64,000 nt of DNA from Salinarimonas sp. (GTDB lineage: Bacteria > Pseudomonadota > Alphaproteobacteria > Rhizobiales > Beijerinckiaceae). Below the pieces are notes generated by a model that did not search any database, had not been told where the DNA came from, and saw nothing but the letters and a program-made list of their open reading frames with translations. The position numbers were made by a program, and so were the translations under genes. This document shows, piece after piece, positions 62,170 to 64,000 of the stretch; positions within the stretch are counted from its first letter, which is position 1, and every line of letters starts with the position of its first letter. The DNA lies in NCBI RefSeq assembly GCF_040111675.1, contig NZ_CP157794.1, forward strand, positions 1,447,501 through 1,511,500. The letters are read 5' to 3'.

Positions 62170-62475
62170 TCACGCGCAATAGAGCCGATACAGGGTCGCG
62201 ATCAGCTCGCGGGCCTCCGGCGAGGCCAGCCGATAATAGATCGTCTGCCCCTCGCGGCGCGTGGTGACGAGGCCGAGCGCGCGCAGCTTCGAGAGGTGCT
62301 GCGAGAGCGCCGACTGGCCGAGCCCGACGGCCTCGGCGAGCGCGCCCACCGAGACTTCCTCGTCCATCATCCGGCACATCGCCATCAGCCGCTTCGAATG
62401 CGCCAGCGCGGAGAGCAGCTCCGCCACCTTGTCCGCCTTCGGCGCGAGCGCCGCGAGATCGTCCGCCGTCGCCAC
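62170..62475 (-). CDS. bigR: BigR/SqrR-type sulfane-sulfur-responsive ArsR regulator
   Basis: A 101-residue winged-helix repressor. It aligns from end to end with Xylella and Agrobacterium BigR as I know it: ELLSALAHSKRLMAMCRM, then SVGALAEAVGLGQSALSQHL and RREGQTIYYRL. The two redox cysteines are at 34 and 100, 66 residues apart, exactly as Cys42 and Cys108 of BigR, which form a di- or tetrasulfide on persulfide exposure and release DNA. I chose the GTG at 62475 (ribosome site GAAGGGA); an ATG at 62583 would add 36 low-complexity residues with extra cysteines and sits 5 bases from the DUF442 stop. It is the last visible gene of the sulfur operon. Confidence 0.85.
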   Translation of the reverse strand: MATADDLAALAPKADKVAELLSALAHSKRLMAMCRMMDEEVSVGALAEAVGLGQSALSQHLSKLRALGLVTTRREGQTIYYRLASPEARELIATLYRLYCA

Positions 62476-62588
62476 CCCGTTTTTCCCTTCAGCTACCCGT
62501 CCGCAACATGGCGGCGAAGCGACCCGAGGGCAAGGGTCATGCCGTTCGGGAAGGGGCGCGAGTGGATCGAAGGCGGCGTCCATGGCTC

Positions 62589-63008
62589 TCAGCCTCGTTG
62601 CAGGTAGGGTCGCATCCCGGACAGGTCGTAGCCGGCGTTCCCCGCGATGGTCAGGATCTCGTCCGGCGAGCGCGCGCCGGCCTGGGTGAAGGCCCACAGC
62701 GTCGCCGAGCGCGTGCCCGAGCGGCAGAAGGCCAGCGCCGGCCCCTCGGTCTCGGAGAGGGCGGCGTCGAAGGCGGTGACGTCGTCCATGGTCATCGCGC
62801 CCGAGACGACGGGGACGTAGCGGTAGTCGAGGCCGAGCCGCTTCGCCTCCGCCTCGAGGGCGGCGCCGGGCGGCTGGTCCATGCTCTCGCCGTCCGGGCG
62901 GTTGTTGATCACGGTCTTGAAGCCGGCCTCCTTCACCGCCGCGAGATCCTCGATGCGGAGCTGCGGGGCGACGGCGATCTCGGGCGTCAGCGTGCGGATG
63001 TCGGCCAT
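62589..63008 (-). CDS. DUF442 / TIGR01244-type phosphatase-like sulfur protein
   Basis: A 139-residue protein with the dual-specificity phosphatase fold. The CX5R loop reads CRSGTRS at residues 95-101. In other bacteria this domain is fused to the metallo-beta-lactamase persulfide dioxygenase Blh next to bigR, so it probably acts as a rhodanese-like sulfur transferase or assistant there; here it stands alone. No Blh-type dioxygenase is present within the window. It is 44 bases after the TSUP gene, same strand. Confidence 0.85.
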   Translation of the reverse strand: MADIRTLTPEIAVAPQLRIEDLAAVKEAGFKTVINNRPDGESMDQPPGAALEAEAKRLGLDYRYVPVVSGAMTMDDVTAFDAALSETEGPALAFCRSGTRSATLWAFTQAGARSPDEILTIAGNAGYDLSGMRPYLQRG

Positions 63009-63052
63009 GGGGGTCTTCCTCGCTTCTGTGTCTCGTCTCGGTCGCCGCCGCC

Positions 63053-63862
63053 TCAGAAGAGGCTCAGGGCGGCGGGAAGGCTCTGCGCGAGCATGAACAG
63101 TGCGACCGCGACGATCAATGCCGCAAACACGCGATTGAGCGCGCCCTTGGTGCCCGACAGCTGCCGCGCCGAGCGCGCGCCGAGGAGGCCGCCGAGGAAG
63201 GCGCCGGCGACGAACAGCCCGGCGAGGGTCCAGTCGACGAGGCCCGAGGCCGCGTAGTTCGCCGCCGTGGTCAGCCCGAAGGCGGTGACCGCGACGAGCG
63301 AGGAGCCCACCGCGTAGAGCATCGGCATGCCCGTCGCCAGCGCGAGGCCCGGCACGATCAGGAAGCCGCCGCCGATGCCGAAGAAGCCCGAGAGCGCGCC
63401 GGCGGCGAGCCCGAACCCCACGAGCTTGGGCGCGTTCTCGCGCCCGAGCCGCACCTCGGCGCCCGTGCCCTTGTCCTTGCGCCGCACCATCAGCGCGGCG
63501 ACGACCAGCATCAGCACGGCGAAGGCGGCGATGAGCGCCTGCCCGTCCACCATCTTGCCGATGGTCGAGCCGAGAAAGGCGCCGACGATGCCAGAGCCGG
63601 CGAAGACGCCGGCGCAGCGCCATTTCACCGTGCCGCCGCGGGCGTGGTTCACGAGGTTGATCGCGGCGGAGGCCGCGACCGCGACGGCGGCGGTGCCGAT
63701 CGCCACGTGAGGGCTCTCCACCCCCACGAGGTAGATGAGCAGCGGCACCGCCAGGATCGAGCCTCCCCCGCCCACGAGGCCGAGCACGAAGCCGACCAGC
63801 GAGCCCGAGGCGAGGCCGAGCACGCCCTGCAGGAGCGACGGGGCGAGGGAGAGCGGGATCAT
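63053..63862 (-). CDS. TSUP-family anion exporter (sulfite/TauE-SafE)
   Basis: A 269-residue membrane protein with about eight helices. The glycine-rich N-terminal signature [20 protein letters not shown] at about residues 28-47 and its second-half copy [15 protein letters not shown], at about 166-180, define the TSUP (sulfite exporter TauE/SafE) family. Next to bigR it probably exports sulfite or other anions from persulfide oxidation, or imports thiosulfate. Its start overlaps the stop of the partial DUF2892 gene upstream (ATGA). Confidence 0.92.
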   Translation of the reverse strand: MIPLSLAPSLLQGVLGLASGSLVGFVLGLVGGGGSILAVPLLIYLVGVESPHVAIGTAAVAVAASAAINLVNHARGGTVKWRCAGVFAGSGIVGAFLGSTIGKMVDGQALIAAFAVLMLVVAALMVRRKDKGTGAEVRLGRENAPKLVGFGLAAGALSGFFGIGGGFLIVPGLALATGMPMLYAVGSSLVAVTAFGLTTAANYAASGLVDWTLAGLFVAGAFLGGLLGARSARQLSGTKGALNRVFAALIVAVALFMLAQSLPAALSLF

Positions 63863-64000
63863 CGCGCGACGACCGGGCTGGCGGCGGGGGTCCGCAGCGC
63901 CTTGTTCCAGGGCATGACCTTGAGCACGCGCGCCATGCCGCAGAAGCCGGTGATCCCGGCCACGGTGAGGCCCGCGCCGACGAAAGCGGGGACGATCAGG
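63859..64000 (-). CDS. DUF2892 membrane protein (partial, runs off the window)
   Basis: The C-terminal 46 residues of a small protein end at 63859 with the stop overlapping the TSUP start. They contain one helix ([19 protein letters not shown]) ending in a Cys-Gly-Met turn, and a basic tail [11 protein letters not shown]. This is the DUF2892/YgaP-membrane type found in bigR and rhodanese operons. The start lies beyond 64000. Confidence 0.75.
   Translation of the reverse strand, partial: LIVPAFVGAGLTVAGITGFCGMARVLKVMPWNKALRTPAASPVVAR

Noticed and set aside
1..64000. CRISPR arrays, prophage, integrase or IS transposase
   Set aside because: No regular spacers, no transposase or integrase frame was found on either strand.

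Overview
The window is GC-rich (about 70% by eye) and densely coded, with long spurious antisense frames, NNG/NNC codon bias and many 1-4 base stop/start overlaps. A perfect CtrA-type box, an NdvA-like glucan exporter, ErpA, a MatA/MatB pair, a sigma54 flagellar promoter and BigR-type sulfur control point to an alphaproteobacterium of the order Hyphomicrobiales (Rhizobiales). A Methylobacteriaceae- or Salinarimonas-like genome would fit, but the genus is inference. No tRNA, rRNA, CRISPR array, prophage or complete insertion sequence is visible. The left edge carries two leftward promoters and a boxA-like element, which suggest a stable-RNA operon just outside the window.

Layout. 1-7.9 kb: MFS permease, glyoxalase I, PfkB sugar kinase, a methyl-accepting chemotaxis protein, a serine hydrolase, a small lipoprotein, a thioesterase and an HPP membrane protein. 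8-13.6 kb: a large transporter-like hybrid histidine kinase, a dispersed repeat, then a Tat-exported type II sulfide:quinone oxidoreductase with a small membrane protein. 13.8-16.5 kb: flgE (sigma54 promoter) divergent from fliG (CtrA box). 16.6-20.5 kb: dapB-gpmA-alkB, an exported protein, and DUF1330-DUF1330-GNAT. 21.3-31.8 kb: SemiSWEET, topoisomerase IB, CpdB-like phosphoesterase, dgt, erpA, a DUF411 protein, mtgA, ispA, an XRE regulator, argE, apaG and a CDP-alcohol transferase. 31.9-32.1 kb: a candidate small RNA. 32.5-36 kb: nucleoside-type ABC binding protein and ATPase without permeases, then an NlpC/P60 peptidase. 36-39 kb: malonyl-CoA decarboxylase and synthetase. 39.3-45 kb: flippase-like protein, PhoR-like kinase, ispG, a second dispersed repeat and an outer-membrane barrel. 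45-45.9 kb: a two-gene module of unknown function. 45.9-52.9 kb: hrcA, rph, rdgB, moeB-like, ndvA-like, motA and motB. 53-56.3 kb: branched-chain amino acid type ABC permease and ATPases. 56.3-62 kb: a beta-oxidation operon (acyl-CoA dehydrogenase, an inserted DUF2513-like gene, thiolase, FadJ-like). 62.1-64 kb: a BigR-type sulfane-sulfur operon running off the right end.

How the genes work together. Two sulfide/persulfide units (SQR at 12.3-13.6 kb; bigR, DUF442, TSUP and DUF2892 at 62.2-64 kb) could oxidise sulfide, process persulfide and export sulfite or a related anion. FlgE, FliG, MotA, MotB and the MCP are scattered pieces of motility with different control elements. MatA/MatB and the fad operon handle malonate and fatty acyl-CoA. 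I saw no complete new defence or mobile system. The least explained items are the two-gene module at 45.0-45.9 kb, the small-RNA locus at 31.9-32.1 kb with anti-Shine-Dalgarno-like loops, and the foreign-looking gene wedged into the fad operon.
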